DNA of 64,000 nt from Lysobacter sp036697405 (lineage in GTDB: Bacteria; Pseudomonadota; Gammaproteobacteria; Xanthomonadales; Xanthomonadaceae). A model generated the notes under the pieces. The model did not search any database. It saw only the letters and a list, made by a program, of their open reading frames with translations, and was not told the DNA's origin. The position numbers and the translations under genes were made by a program. Of this stretch, positions 53,292-62,452 are shown in pieces (within the stretch, counting starts at the first letter, position 1; each line of letters starts with the position of its first letter). The stretch is taken from contig NZ_JBAHWA010000011.1 of NCBI RefSeq assembly GCF_036697405.1, positions 35,662 to 99,661 on the forward strand. The letters run 5' to 3'.

Positions 53292-53957
53292 ATGCCCGCC
53301 GCGGCCCCTCGCGACCCCCGGCCGCGCGCCGCGGGCGGCTGGCTATACGACGACCTGCTGGCCTGGCTGTGCCCGGGCGGTCTGCTGCTGACCGCCTTGG
53401 CCCTGCGTTATCCGGCCGGCCTGCAACTGCTGCGCGCGCAGGCGCCGGAGCTGACCCTGCCGACCTGGTTCGCCGGCGCCTACGTGCTGGGCCTGGCGCT
53501 GAGCCCGCTCGGGCGCCTGGTGTACGCCCTGGCCCAGGCCATCGTCTGGCCGCGGCTGCGCGCGGCCTGGGCGCCGGCGATCGCGTTCCTGGCCCAGCGC
53601 CTGCAGCGCGACGAGGGCCTGCGACTGCCCGAGGCCGCGCATATGTCGACCTCGGTGTTCCACGACGTCGACCGGCGCATGCGCGAGTACCTGGAGGCGG
53701 TCGATCCGTCCTCGCGCCCGGTGCTCAACCGCATGAAGGTGCTGTGCAGCCTGGCCTGCAACGCGGCGGCGGCCGGCGTGGTGTTCGTCGCGGTCGACGC
53801 TCTGGCCGGCCGTTACGCCGGCTGGACCGCCGCGCAGGTCGGCACGGCCGCGCTCGCGATCGCCCTGGCCCTGGTCGCCGCGGTTTACCGCGAACGCCGG
53901 CGCCAGCGCACCCAGTTGTCGATTTGGCGGCGCTTGCAGGTCGCTGCCCAGGACTGA
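53292..53957 (+). CDS. Membrane protein of unknown function
   Basis: 221 residues with about four hydrophobic segments: two in the first third (LAWLCPGGLLLTALAL and AYVLGLALSPLGRLVYAL) and two near the C-terminus. A central charged helix-rich region (about 95-150) contains STSVFHDVDRRMREYLEAV. ATG 53292 has GGAG 7 nt upstream. It follows the DUF6165 gene by 13 bp and may be co-transcribed with it. I recognise no family. Confidence 0.7.
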   Translation: MPAAAPRDPRPRAAGGWLYDDLLAWLCPGGLLLTALALRYPAGLQLLRAQAPELTLPTWFAGAYVLGLALSPLGRLVYALAQAIVWPRLRAAWAPAIAFLAQRLQRDEGLRLPEAAHMSTSVFHDVDRRMREYLEAVDPSSRPVLNRMKVLCSLACNAAAAGVVFVAVDALAGRYAGWTAAQVGTAALAIALALVAAVYRERRRQRTQLSIWRRLQVAAQD

Positions 53958-54289
53958 GCGCCTGCTTCCGGCGATAGCGGTCCGCACCGCGCCGGGCGAC
54001 CCAGAGTGCCCCGGCGAGCGCGAGTCTCGTCAGCCTGTCCGCCTTCGGTAGCGCCGCGCCGCCCCGGCCTGCCGCTGCGCGACCGCCCGCACGGGGCCGG
54101 CCAGCCAGATTGGCCGCCGCGCGGAACCGCGGCGCATTTTTCGCCATCGGCTGCCGCTAGGGTGGCCGCGCTCCGCACCGGTCCGCGCTCCGCGCATGCC
54201 GGGCGGGGCGACAGCGGGCAGGTCTTGCGGCCTCTCGCCCACGGACCGGCCCGATCGATCAATGGATGGACGAATCAAGGAGCAACAAC
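53958..54289. other. 332-bp gap without a recognised feature
   Basis: No tRNA, terminator, repeat or convincing gene is visible. Open frames here are GC-rich and without homology that I recognise. It presumably holds the promoter of the following gene. Confidence 0.6.
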
Positions 54290-55300
54290 GTGAAAAAGGA
54301 ACACGTGATAGGGACGATATGCATGGCGGTCCTGCTGGCGGTGTCGCCGCTGGTGGCGATGGCCGACGGATCCGAAGAGGAAACCCCCAAGGAAGAGCAG
54401 GACTTCAAGCGCAACGAACCGCCGGTGCCCGAAGCGGTGAAGGCGCATCTGGCCTATGTCGAGGACCTGGACCGCCGGTATCCGGACACCTCCAAGGTCG
54501 ACCCCGAGCGCTTCATGGCCGAGGAAGGCGAGAAGGCCGCGCTGATCTATTGCCGGGCGCTGGGCTTCGACGGCCCCTGCGAACCCGACCAGAGCGGCCA
54601 GTCGATCCTGGGCCGCTCCGGCTTTGTCGCGCTGGATGAAGAACGCGCCGCGGCCAGGGTCGGCCGCTACGGCTGGTTCGACTGGCTGTTCAACCTGCTC
54701 TACAGCGTCGGCGTGATTCCCGACAAGGCCTCGTGCCCGTCGCCGCACGTGCTGGTGCAGATGCACATGGACGACGAGGACCGTCGCAACGCCAATTCGC
54801 GTTGGGGCTGGATCGGCGCGACCGCCTCCAGCAGCAATACCACCTGGCGTTTCTGCCGCCTGAGCTGGGACGCCTCGTTCGCGTTCAAGCCGCTGGCGAA
54901 CTGGGGCAACCAGTACGACTACGCGGTGCAGAACCTGGGCATGTTCTGCCCGCCGGGCTCGCGCCGCGTGCTGCGCCGCCACGACAACGAGGATTGGGCG
55001 AACGCCAACTGGTCCAGCGGCGGCGTGTTCCCCAGCTTCAATCTGGGCGGCAACTGGTGGACCTACACCTGCCAGTACGACGGCGGCACGCCGACGCCGC
55101 TGATGTCCTCGTTCCCGACCCTGGGCTTCGGCTACGGTGTGTTCTCGCAGACCAACCTGCCGTGGCCGTACGCGCTGGCCAACGGCTACGTCTACCAGGA
55201 CGACGAGGATTTCCTCAACCTCAACTTCTGGATCGGCTCGCCTGACGCGGTGATGGGCGGCGGCAACAACACCTGGCGCGGTCTGTCTCGCGTGAAGTAA
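54290..55300 (+). CDS. Large secreted orphan protein, Trp/Asn-rich with six cysteines
   Basis: 336 residues from GTG 54290, with AAGGAG 7 nt upstream and a signal peptide (ICMAVLLAVSPLVAMA). An acidic, charged linker follows (residues 27-60). The C-terminal 190 residues are rich in Trp, Asn, Gly and aromatic residues (WGWIGATASSSNTTWRFCRLSW, NWSSGGVFPSFNLGGNWWTYTCQYDGG), with six cysteines in the mature part. This composition suggests an extracellular beta-sheet, perhaps carbohydrate-binding, domain, but I recognise no family. It is apparently monocistronic. Confidence 0.8.
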   Translation: MKKEHVIGTICMAVLLAVSPLVAMADGSEEETPKEEQDFKRNEPPVPEAVKAHLAYVEDLDRRYPDTSKVDPERFMAEEGEKAALIYCRALGFDGPCEPDQSGQSILGRSGFVALDEERAAARVGRYGWFDWLFNLLYSVGVIPDKASCPSPHVLVQMHMDDEDRRNANSRWGWIGATASSSNTTWRFCRLSWDASFAFKPLANWGNQYDYAVQNLGMFCPPGSRRVLRRHDNEDWANANWSSGGVFPSFNLGGNWWTYTCQYDGGTPTPLMSSFPTLGFGYGVFSQTNLPWPYALANGYVYQDDEDFLNLNFWIGSPDAVMGGGNNTWRGLSRVK

Positions 55301-55506
55301 GCGATCGAACGGCCCGGTCCGGCCTTGCGCCGGATCGGGCTGCGCGCACTTTCGGCGCCTGCCCGAACATGGTCTTAGGCCGGGCGGTTCGGCCCCCCAG
55401 CGCCGGTCGCAGAGGCCGGCGTTTGCGCTATGGTGCGCTCAGGAGCGACGCCGGCCCCGCGACGGGGCCGGCGTCGTCATGTATGGAGCGCAAAGGGGGC
55501 TCGCGT

Positions 55507-55917
55507 ATGGTCAGTGTCTACGAGGTACGGATCGGAAACCGGTACATCGCGACCCCGTGCTTCGCGTTTCCTACCGATGGTGAAATCACCCTTGAGGTGT
55601 CTCATGTCGTTCGGTTCGCGAGGGTGCAACGGGACATCACGCAGTACCTGTCCGGCGTACCGGTGACCAACGACTGGCTGGCCAAGGCGGGTTTTGTCTT
55701 TTCGACCGCGTATGCGGGCTCGGTTCACTTCGAGCTGGCCACCCTGAAGTCCTTCATGCTGATGCAGGGCATGGGCAGCCCACCCTGGCGCATTTCGATG
55801 CACAACGCATACGCCCGCTTTTACAGCCAATCGCAGGGCATGCTCTACGTGCATCAGCTGCAGGATGCCTACCAATCGCTGATGGGAGAGCCGCTTCCGC
55901 TCCCGCCGGCGCCTTAG
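55507..55917 (+). CDS. Hypothetical protein with lower GC than neighbours
   Basis: 136 residues from ATG 55507, preceded by AAAGGGGGC. Synonymous sites are visibly less GC-biased than in adjacent genes, suggesting acquisition. No signal peptide or membrane segment. The end reads YVHQLQDAYQSLMGEPLPLPPAP; a YVHQLQ..Y..L.GE ending recalls small uncharacterised proteins of other bacteria, but this is a weak impression. It stands alone between the secreted orphan and the lipopolysaccharide genes. Confidence 0.6.
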   Translation: MVSVYEVRIGNRYIATPCFAFPTDGEITLEVSHVVRFARVQRDITQYLSGVPVTNDWLAKAGFVFSTAYAGSVHFELATLKSFMLMQGMGSPPWRISMHNAYARFYSQSQGMLYVHQLQDAYQSLMGEPLPLPPAP

Positions 55918-55969
55918 CCGACGCGCCTAGCGGATCGACGCGCGATCGCCTGGTGGCCACGCCGCGGCC

Positions 55970-57034
55970 TCAAGCCCTGGGATGATCGGTGCGGTAGCGC
56001 TCGAACGCCGCGATCCCATCTTCCACCGAGATCAAATCCATGACCCCGTCATGCTCGATCTTGGTTCCCCACTTGAGCTCACTACCCGGCTTGCCGCGGT
56101 ACTTGCGCGCGGCGTCGTCGTAGCGGTCGGCGCAGTAGCGGCGGTCGCTGTAGGGGCCGCTGCGCGCGGGGTTGCTGGCCGCGTGCAGGCCCAGCACCTT
56201 GGTGCCCATGGCGTTGGCGATGTGCATGGGGCCGGAGTCGGGCGTCATCAGCAACTGCCCGCGCTCGAGCAGGGCCGGCAGCTGTTTCAGGGTGTCCTTG
56301 CCGACCAGGTCCAGCGCCGGCGCGCTCATCGCGGCCAGGATTTCGTCGGCGGTGCGGCGTTCCAGATCGCTGCGGCCGCCGCACAGCACTACCCGCCAGC
56401 CGCGCGCGGCGGCGTGATCGGCGACGGCGGCGTAGCGTTCGCTGCGCCAGTTGCGCAGCGCGTGGCTGGAGCAGGGCGAGATCAGCAGGCTGGGGCGGCC
56501 GTCGTCCGGCCATTGCGCGCGCGCCCATTCGCGCGCTTCCGCGGGTACCGGCAGGTCCCAGCGCACCTGGGTCTGGCGCAGGCCCAGGGGTTCGCAGAAG
56601 CTGCCGATCGCGTCCAGCACGTGGATGCCGGGGCGGTCGGGGATGCGTTCGTTGACGAACAGGCCGTGCAGGTCCTTGGCGCGCGAGCGGTCGTAGCCGA
56701 TCCGGCGCCGCGCCGGCACGAAGGCCGACAGCAGGTTCGCGCGCGCGGCCACCTGCATCTGCAGCAGGGCGTCGTAGCGGCGCCGCGGCCCCAGATGTGC
56801 GCGCAGTTCGCGGCCTAGCGCGCGCATCCCGGCCAGGCCGGTCTTCTTGTCGTATTCGACGAAGCCCACGTTTTCCAGGCCGTCGAGCAGGCGGCGCTCG
56901 CCCTTGCCGATCGCCCAGGTCAGCTCGAGCTGCGGCCAGGCCGCGCGCAGGGTGCGCACCAGCGGGACCACGTGGGTCACGTCGCCCAGGGCGGAAAGCC
57001 GCAGCAGGCAGATCGAGTGGGGTGCGTTGTTCAC
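55970..57034 (-). CDS. Glycosyltransferase family 9 (heptosyltransferase-like)
   Basis: 354 residues. The N-terminus ICLLRLSALGDVTHVVPLVRTLRAAWP and the C-terminal sugar-nucleotide motif TPDSGPMHIANAMGTKVLGLHAASNPARSGPYSDRRY are the GT9 signatures of ADP-heptose:LPS heptosyltransferases. It adds a sugar to the LPS inner core at the cytoplasmic face. The start is GTG at 57034. It is divergent from kdkA with 22 bp between. Confidence 0.88.
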   Translation of the reverse strand: MNNAPHSICLLRLSALGDVTHVVPLVRTLRAAWPQLELTWAIGKGERRLLDGLENVGFVEYDKKTGLAGMRALGRELRAHLGPRRRYDALLQMQVAARANLLSAFVPARRRIGYDRSRAKDLHGLFVNERIPDRPGIHVLDAIGSFCEPLGLRQTQVRWDLPVPAEAREWARAQWPDDGRPSLLISPCSSHALRNWRSERYAAVADHAAARGWRVVLCGGRSDLERRTADEILAAMSAPALDLVGKDTLKQLPALLERGQLLMTPDSGPMHIANAMGTKVLGLHAASNPARSGPYSDRRYCADRYDDAARKYRGKPGSELKWGTKIEHDGVMDLISVEDGIAAFERYRTDHPRA

Positions 57035-57056
57035 GTGACTTGTTAGACTCCGGCGG

Positions 57057-57806
57057 ATGACGGGCTACGACGCCGCCGAAGGATTGACGCCGTTCCGCGA
57101 CGACAGCGGCTACGGCGCGATTCTGTTCGACCGCACCCGGGTGCGGCAAGCGAGCCCGGAATGGTTCTCGCCTGCCTTCTGGGGCGAACGCGCGCGCCCG
57201 GTCGACAGCGGCGGCCGCGGCGGTGCCTGGTTCGTCGACGCGCCGTTCGGCCCGGCCCTGCTGCGGCGCTACCTGCGCGGCGGCCTGGTGGCGCGCTTCA
57301 ACCGCGATCGCTACTGGTGGCGCGGCGCCAACGAGACCCGCAGCTTCGCCGAATTCCGCCTGACCCGCGCGGTGGCCGAGAAGGGCCTGCCGGTGCCGCG
57401 GCCGATCGCGGCCTATTACCGCCGCGACGGCTTCTACTATTACGCCGCGATCCTGCTCGAGCGCCTCAACGACGTGCGCTCGCTGGCCGACCGCGCCGCG
57501 GTCGCCGGCGACGGCGCGCCCTGGGAAGAGGCCGGCCGCCTGATCGCGCGCTGCCACCGGGTCGGCCTGGATCACGCCGATCTCAACGCCCACAACCTGC
57601 TGTTCGACCCGACCGGGCGCGGCTGGGTGATCGATCTGGACCGCGGCCGCCTGCACATACCCGCCACCGGCTGGCGCGAGCGCAATCTCGCCCGCCTCAA
57701 GCGTTCGCTGCTGAAACTGCGCGGCGCGCGTTCGGCCGAAGAGGTCGAGCGCGACTACGGCCGTCTGCGCGCCGCCTACGACCGCGCCTGGGACAAGGGT
57801 TACTGA
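57057..57806 (+). CDS. kdkA: 3-deoxy-D-manno-octulosonic acid kinase
   Basis: 249-residue eukaryotic-kinase-like enzyme that phosphorylates Kdo at the 4-position in LPS. The catalytic loop is DHADLNAHNLL (Asp-x-x-x-x-Asn) and the metal-binding DLDRGR follows. RGGLVARFNRDRYWWRGANETRSFAEFRL is typical of KdkA/WaaP kinases. ATG 57057. Its stop overlaps the next gene (TGATG), so the two are coupled. Confidence 0.92.
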   Translation: MTGYDAAEGLTPFRDDSGYGAILFDRTRVRQASPEWFSPAFWGERARPVDSGGRGGAWFVDAPFGPALLRRYLRGGLVARFNRDRYWWRGANETRSFAEFRLTRAVAEKGLPVPRPIAAYYRRDGFYYYAAILLERLNDVRSLADRAAVAGDGAPWEEAGRLIARCHRVGLDHADLNAHNLLFDPTGRGWVIDLDRGRLHIPATGWRERNLARLKRSLLKLRGARSAEEVERDYGRLRAAYDRAWDKGY

Positions 57807-58564
57807 TGAGCTGGCATCTGCGCCTGCACGGCGTCGGCAACGCGTCCGCGGTCGAGCTGGGCTCGGCGATGGCGACCATCGAGCGCGACGGTGCGCCCTG
57901 GCTGACCATCGACTGCGGCGGCGAGGGCCTGACCGCCTATCTCGCGCATTACGGGCAGGCGCCGCGCGCCTTGTTCATCACCCACACCCACCTGGACCAC
58001 GTCGCCGGCTTCGAGCGGCTGTTCGTCTCGACCTATTTCGATCCCGAGCGCCGCGGCCGGGTCAAGCTGTACGTGCCCGCGCCGGTGGTGCCGTTGCTGC
58101 ATCAGCGCGTGGGCGACTACCCCAACGCCCTGGCCGAGGGCGGGGTGAATTTCTGGGATGCGTTCCAGGTGATCCCGGTCGGCGCCGCGTTCTGGCACCG
58201 GGGCGTGCGCCTGGAAGCCTTCGCCACCCGCCACCACTGGCCCGACACCGCCTTCGGCCTGCGCCTGCGCGGCAGCCTGGTCTGGACCGGCGACACCCGG
58301 CCGATCCCGGAAGCCCTGGCCAAGTATGCCGACGCCGGCGAACTGATCGCCCACGACTGCGCCCTGCACGGCAACCCCTCGCACAGCGGCATCGAGGACC
58401 TGGAGCGCGAGTACCCGCGCGAATTGCTGGCGCGCTGCCTGCTCTACCACTACGCCAGCGCCGGCGAGGGCGACACCCTGGCCGCACGGGGGTATCGTGT
58501 GGGCAGACCGGGCGAATGCGTCGCCCTGGCCGAATCCAGCGCAGAGCAGGTGCCGCCGTCGTGA
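57806..58564 (+). CDS. MBL-fold metal-dependent hydrolase
   Basis: 252 residues. The metal motif HTHLDH (HxHxDH) and later HDCALH and TGDTRPIP identify a metallo-beta-lactamase fold. It begins MSWHLRLHGVGNASAVELG, with a group-like similarity to tRNase Z or phosphodiesterase-type MBL proteins, but the substrate is unknown. ATG 57806 overlaps the kdkA stop, and the moaA GTG overlaps its own stop, so it bridges the LPS and molybdenum-cofactor genes. Confidence 0.85.
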   Translation: MSWHLRLHGVGNASAVELGSAMATIERDGAPWLTIDCGGEGLTAYLAHYGQAPRALFITHTHLDHVAGFERLFVSTYFDPERRGRVKLYVPAPVVPLLHQRVGDYPNALAEGGVNFWDAFQVIPVGAAFWHRGVRLEAFATRHHWPDTAFGLRLRGSLVWTGDTRPIPEALAKYADAGELIAHDCALHGNPSHSGIEDLEREYPRELLARCLLYHYASAGEGDTLAARGYRVGRPGECVALAESSAEQVPPS

Positions 58565-59592
58565 GCGCGTTGCCGGATCCGAAGCAGACGCCATGGGCGC
58601 AGGACGTCTACGGGCGTCCGCTGCGCGGCCTGCGTTTGTCGGTGATCGAGGGCTGCAATTTCCGCTGCCCGTACTGCATGCCGGCCGAGCGCGTGCCGGA
58701 CGACTACGGCCTGGACGCGGCCTCGCGGCTGAGCTTCGACGAGATCGAAACCCTGGTGCGCGGTTTCGTGCGCGTGGGCGTGCGCAAGCTGCGCCTGACC
58801 GGCGGCGAGCCGCTGTTGCGCAAGGGCTTGCCCGAGCTGATCGCGCGGCTGGCGGCGATCGAGGGTCTGGAGGACCTGGCCCTGACCACCAACGGTTCGC
58901 TGCTCGCGCGCCAGGCGCGCGCGCTGCGCGAGGCCGGCCTGCGCCGGCTCACGGTCAGCCTGGACGCGCTGGATCCCGAACTGTTCCGGCGCCTGTCCGG
59001 CGGCCGCGGCGAGGTCGCCCAGGTGCTGGCCGGCATCGACGCCGCCCAGGCCGCCGGCTTCGGCTCGATCAAGCTCAACTGCGTGGTCCAGCGCGGCGTC
59101 AACGACGACCAAGTGCTGGCGCTGGCCGAACGTTTCCGCGGCAGCGGCCACGTACTGCGCTACATCGAATACATGGACGTGGGCACCTGCAATGGTTGGG
59201 ACGCCGCCCGCGTGGTGCCCTCGGCCGAACTGCGCGACCGCCTGCACCAGCGCTGGCCGCTGCGCGCGCTGGACGCGCACTACCGCGGCGAAGTCGCGGC
59301 CCGCTACGCCTACGCCGACGGCGCCGGCGAAGTCGGCTTCGTGTCCTCGATCAGCGCGCCGTTCTGCGGCGATTGCCACCGCTCGCGGGTGTCGGCCGAC
59401 GGCCGCCTCTATACCTGCCTGTTCGCCGCCGACGGCGTCGACTTGCGCCCGACCCTGGCCGAGGGCGAGTTCGGCCTGGCCGAACGCGTGGCCGCACTGT
59501 GGTCGCGCCGCGCCGACCGCTACAGCGAACTGCGCGCCGCCGACGCGCCGCGACCGAGCCGGCATGTGGAGATGTTCCTGGTCGGCGGTTGA
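58561..59592 (+). CDS. moaA: GTP 3',8-cyclase MoaA
   Basis: 343-residue radical-SAM enzyme for the first step of molybdopterin synthesis. The N-terminal cluster motif CNFRCPYC and the C-terminal second cluster FCGDCHRSRVSADGRLYTC are present, and it ends in GG, which is essential in MoaA. The start is GTG at 58561, overlapping the MBL stop (GTGA). moaC, moaD and moaE follow. No moaB is seen. Confidence 0.95.
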   Translation: MSALPDPKQTPWAQDVYGRPLRGLRLSVIEGCNFRCPYCMPAERVPDDYGLDAASRLSFDEIETLVRGFVRVGVRKLRLTGGEPLLRKGLPELIARLAAIEGLEDLALTTNGSLLARQARALREAGLRRLTVSLDALDPELFRRLSGGRGEVAQVLAGIDAAQAAGFGSIKLNCVVQRGVNDDQVLALAERFRGSGHVLRYIEYMDVGTCNGWDAARVVPSAELRDRLHQRWPLRALDAHYRGEVAARYAYADGAGEVGFVSSISAPFCGDCHRSRVSADGRLYTCLFAADGVDLRPTLAEGEFGLAERVAALWSRRADRYSELRAADAPRPSRHVEMFLVGG

Positions 59593-59667
59593 AGCGCGCG
59601 GCGTATCATGGCCGCTGCCTGATCCACCGATACCGCTAGGCGCCCCGTCCTGCCGGAGCTCCATCGT

Positions 59668-60180
59668 TTGAAAGCCCCCAAATCCAAGTCCGTGCCGGCG
59701 CGTTCCACGCTGACCCATCTGGACCCCGAAGGCCGCCCAGCCATGGTCGACGTGTCCGCCAAGGTCGCCAGCGCGCGCGAAGCGCAGGCCGAGTGCCGGG
59801 TGCGCTTTCCGGTCGCGGTCGCCGCGCAGTTGCGCGCCAGCGGTCTGCGCAGCGCCAAGGGCGGCATCGTCGACACCGCGATCGTGGCCGGCACCATGGC
59901 GGTCAAGCGCACCGCCGAGCTGATTCCGTTCTGCCATCCCCTGCCGATCGACGGCTGCCGGATCGCGATCGACTGGCTGGACGAGAACTCGCTGCGGATC
60001 GAATGCCGGGTGCGCACCACCCATCGCACCGGCGTGGAGATGGAGGCGCTGACCGGCGCCACGGTGGCGGCGCTGACCGTCTACGACATGTGCAAGGCGC
60101 TGTCGCACCGGATCGTGATCGGGCCGGCCAAGCTGCTCGCCAAGTCCGGCGGCAAGCGCGACTTCGGGAGTGCGGCATGA
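59668..60180 (+). CDS. moaC: Cyclic pyranopterin monophosphate synthase MoaC
   Basis: 170 residues. The second enzyme of molybdopterin synthesis, with MVDVSAK, KGGIVDTAIVAGTMAVKRTAELIPFCHPLPI, and GVEMEALTGATVAALTVYDMCKA motifs of MoaC. The start is TTG at 59668 with GGAG 9 nt upstream. Its stop overlaps the moaD start (ATGA). Confidence 0.95.
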   Translation: MKAPKSKSVPARSTLTHLDPEGRPAMVDVSAKVASAREAQAECRVRFPVAVAAQLRASGLRSAKGGIVDTAIVAGTMAVKRTAELIPFCHPLPIDGCRIAIDWLDENSLRIECRVRTTHRTGVEMEALTGATVAALTVYDMCKALSHRIVIGPAKLLAKSGGKRDFGSAA

Positions 60181-60434
60181 ATCAAGGCGGCACGACCCGG
60201 CTCACGGTGCTGTATTTCGCCAGCCTGCGCGATGCCGCGGGCCGCGGCGACGAGAGCGTGGAAACCGACGCGGCCGATCTGCGCGGTCTGTACGCGACGC
60301 TGCGCGAGCGCCACGGTTTCGCCTTGCCGGCCGAGCGCCTGCGGGTCGCGGTCGACGGCGCGTTCGCGCACTGGGACGACGCGCCGCGCGCCGGCAGCGA
60401 GGTCGCCTTCATACCGCCGGTGTCGGGAGGCTGA
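60177..60434 (+). CDS. moaD: Molybdopterin synthase small subunit MoaD
   Basis: 85-residue ubiquitin-like sulfur carrier ending in VSGG, the thiocarboxylated double-glycine tail. LTVLYFASLRDAAGR at the start is the family pattern. It overlaps moaC and lies 1 bp before moaE, which encodes the large subunit. Confidence 0.93.
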   Translation: MNQGGTTRLTVLYFASLRDAAGRGDESVETDAADLRGLYATLRERHGFALPAERLRVAVDGAFAHWDDAPRAGSEVAFIPPVSGG

Positions 60435-60435
60435 G

Positions 60436-60867
60436 ATGGCGCGCTTCCGTTTGTCCGAAACCGCGTTCGACCCGGCCGCCACCCGCGAGTGGATGATGCG
60501 CGACGAGGCCGGCGCCTACGCCAGTTTCGAAGGCTGGGTGCGCGACCACCACCAGGGGCGCGCGGTGCTGGGCTTGCGCTACGAGAGCTATGCGCTGCTG
60601 GCCGAACGCGAAGGCGAGAAGATTCTGGCCGAGGCCCTGGAGCGTTTCGCGATCGTGGAGGCGCGCTGCATTCACCGGGTCGGCGAGCTGGGCGTGGGCG
60701 AGCTCGCGGTCTGGGTCGGGGTGAGCGCCGCGCATCGCGACGCCGCGTTCGCGGCCTGCCGCTACATCATCGACGAGACCAAGGCGCGGGTGCCGATCTG
60801 GAAGCACGAGCGCTATGTCGAGGGCGATGCGGGGTGGCTGCATCCGGAGCCGCCTGCGCAGGGGTAG
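60436..60867 (+). CDS. moaE: Molybdopterin synthase catalytic subunit MoaE
   Basis: 143 residues. GAYASFEGWVRDHHQGRAVLGLRYESY and the active-site lysines in TKARVPIWKHERY are MoaE signatures. It converts cyclic pyranopterin monophosphate to molybdopterin with MoaD. Last gene of the moaA-C-D-E cluster. Confidence 0.95.
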   Translation: MARFRLSETAFDPAATREWMMRDEAGAYASFEGWVRDHHQGRAVLGLRYESYALLAEREGEKILAEALERFAIVEARCIHRVGELGVGELAVWVGVSAAHRDAAFAACRYIIDETKARVPIWKHERYVEGDAGWLHPEPPAQG

Positions 60868-60889
60868 GGGGCTGCGGGCCTTTGCGGTT

Positions 60890-60937
60890 GCGCCGTCGTT
60901 GGCGCGACTCGGTCGCGGCTTACGGCGCTCCTACACA
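60890..60937. repeat. Short dispersed-repeat fragment
   Basis: TCGGTCGCGGCTTACGGCGC and CTCCTAC string typical of Xanthomonadaceae intergenic repeats, between moaE and the next gene. It probably does not code. Confidence 0.4.
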
Positions 60938-60975
60938 AAGCAGGTGAATTCGATTCGTTGCCTGGAGGGCGTGCG

Positions 60976-61977
60976 ATGCGACTGCGATGGCTGGTGATTT
61001 TCCTGGTGCTGGCGGCGACCGTGCCCGCGGGCGCGGCCGAGTTGCTGGTGGGCAACAAATCGGCCGATACGGTCTGGCGCTTGTCGCTGGAGGACGGACG
61101 CAAGCTGGGCGAGTTCGCCAGCGGCAAGGCGCCGCACGAGATCGTGGTGAGTCCGGACGGCGCGACCGCGCTGGTCGCCAATTACGGCGGCTCAACGCCG
61201 GGCAACAGTTTGAGCGTGCTCGACCTGCGCGGCGGCGCGCCGCGCGTGCTGGACCTGGGCCGGCACGGCCGCCCGCACGGCCTGCGCTTCCTGCCCGGCG
61301 GGCGCGAAGCGGTGGTCACCACCGAGGCCTCGGCGCAGCTGCTGCGCATCGACATCGCCAGCGGCAAGATCCTGGCCGAAATCCCGATGGGCGAGGGGCG
61401 CGGGCATATGGTCGCGGTCTCGGCCGACGGCCGGTTCGCCTTCGTCAGCAAGATCGATCGCGGCACGCTCAGCCGGGTCGATCTGACGACCGGCGCCAAG
61501 CTTGCCGAGGCCGAGGCCGGCGCGGGTGCGGAGGGCATCGCGGTGCGGCCGGGCAGCGAGGAGGTCTGGGTCAGCAATCGCGAAGCCGGCAGCGTGACCG
61601 TGCACGACGCGCGCACGCTGAAAGTCCTGGCGACCCTGCCCAGCCCCGGCTTTCCGATCCGGGTCGCATTCACCGCCGACGGGCGCCAGGCCCTGGTCAG
61701 CAACGCGCGCGCCGGCACCCTGGCGGTGTTCGACGCCGTCCGCCGCAAGCCGTTGGCGACGGTCGAGCTGACGCGCAAGGGCGTGGAGTACCGCGACACC
61801 CTGCTCGGACGCGCGGCCTTGCCGATCGGGGTGATCGCCGACCCGAAACGGCCGCGCGTGTACGTGGCGATCAGCGGCGGCGACGAGGTGGCCGTGGTGG
61901 ATCGCAAGCGCTGGAAAGTGGTCGCCCATTGGACGACCGGACGCGAGCCGGACGCCTTGGCGCTGACGGCGCCTTAG
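60976..61977 (+). CDS. YncE-family beta-propeller protein (exported)
   Basis: 333 residues. A signal peptide (WLVIFLVLAATVPAGA) precedes repeated SPDG/SADG blades (EIVVSPDGATALVANYGG, VAVSADGRFAFVSK, VAFTADGRQALVSN) of a seven-bladed YncE/YVTN beta-propeller. Such periplasmic proteins bind ligands or DNA; the role here is unknown. ATG 60976 has GGAGG 7 nt upstream. An in-frame start at 60958 was rejected. Confidence 0.85.
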   Translation: MRLRWLVIFLVLAATVPAGAAELLVGNKSADTVWRLSLEDGRKLGEFASGKAPHEIVVSPDGATALVANYGGSTPGNSLSVLDLRGGAPRVLDLGRHGRPHGLRFLPGGREAVVTTEASAQLLRIDIASGKILAEIPMGEGRGHMVAVSADGRFAFVSKIDRGTLSRVDLTTGAKLAEAEAGAGAEGIAVRPGSEEVWVSNREAGSVTVHDARTLKVLATLPSPGFPIRVAFTADGRQALVSNARAGTLAVFDAVRRKPLATVELTRKGVEYRDTLLGRAALPIGVIADPKRPRVYVAISGGDEVAVVDRKRWKVVAHWTTGREPDALALTAP

Positions 61978-62200
61978 CGCGGGCGCTGCCTCGCTCGTTC
62001 CCAGAGGCTCGTACTCGCAGCTGTGCGCGCTCGCCGTCCATGGTTCGACAGGCTCGCCACGCACGTCTCCTGGCGTCGCGACCGCCCCCGCTCGTCTTCC
62101 CCCTTTGAAAAAGGGGATTGAGGGGGATTTGCTTTTACGGCCGCGCAGGTCCGCCGTTCATGCCTCGACAGCTCGCCGCTAACGGTTCCGGGATCGCTTG
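61978..62200. repeat. Non-coding stretch with dispersed repeat fragments
   Basis: Contains GTTCGACAGGCTCGCC near 62043 and CCCCCTTTGAAAAAGGGG with TTGAGGGGG near 62100-62126, both common Xanthomonadaceae intergenic repeat types. I see no gene. Confidence 0.55.
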
Positions 62201-62268
62201 GGGCTCGGCGGGATTCCCGCGCGCGAGCGCCGAACCGCTCGGCATCGCCCGATGAGGCCGCCCCAAAA

Positions 62269-62379
62269 GGTGGCGGCCCCGCCGGCTGACCTCGGCGCCC
62301 GCATCAGTCGATACCGTTGCTGCCTTCCGGCCCTGGCGGGATTTTCGACCTAGCGTCGCGAGGGGCCGACGGGGCCACC
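62269..62379 (-). ncRNA. ffs: Signal recognition particle RNA (4.5S, small type)
   Basis: Read on the minus strand, the apical motif CAGGGCCGGAAGGCAGCAAC is the SRP Alu-less domain IV loop. The flanks pair as GGUGGC/GCCACC and GGCCCC/GGGGCC into a long helix of about 110 nt. It lies just before dnaX on the other strand, a frequent neighbour. Ends are estimated from the stem. Confidence 0.9.
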
Positions 62380-62452
62380 ATAGGACGTGCGCATCTGGCG
62401 CGAGACGTGTCGCATGACGCGGCGACAGGACTGGAGCGACAAAGCTGGATTC

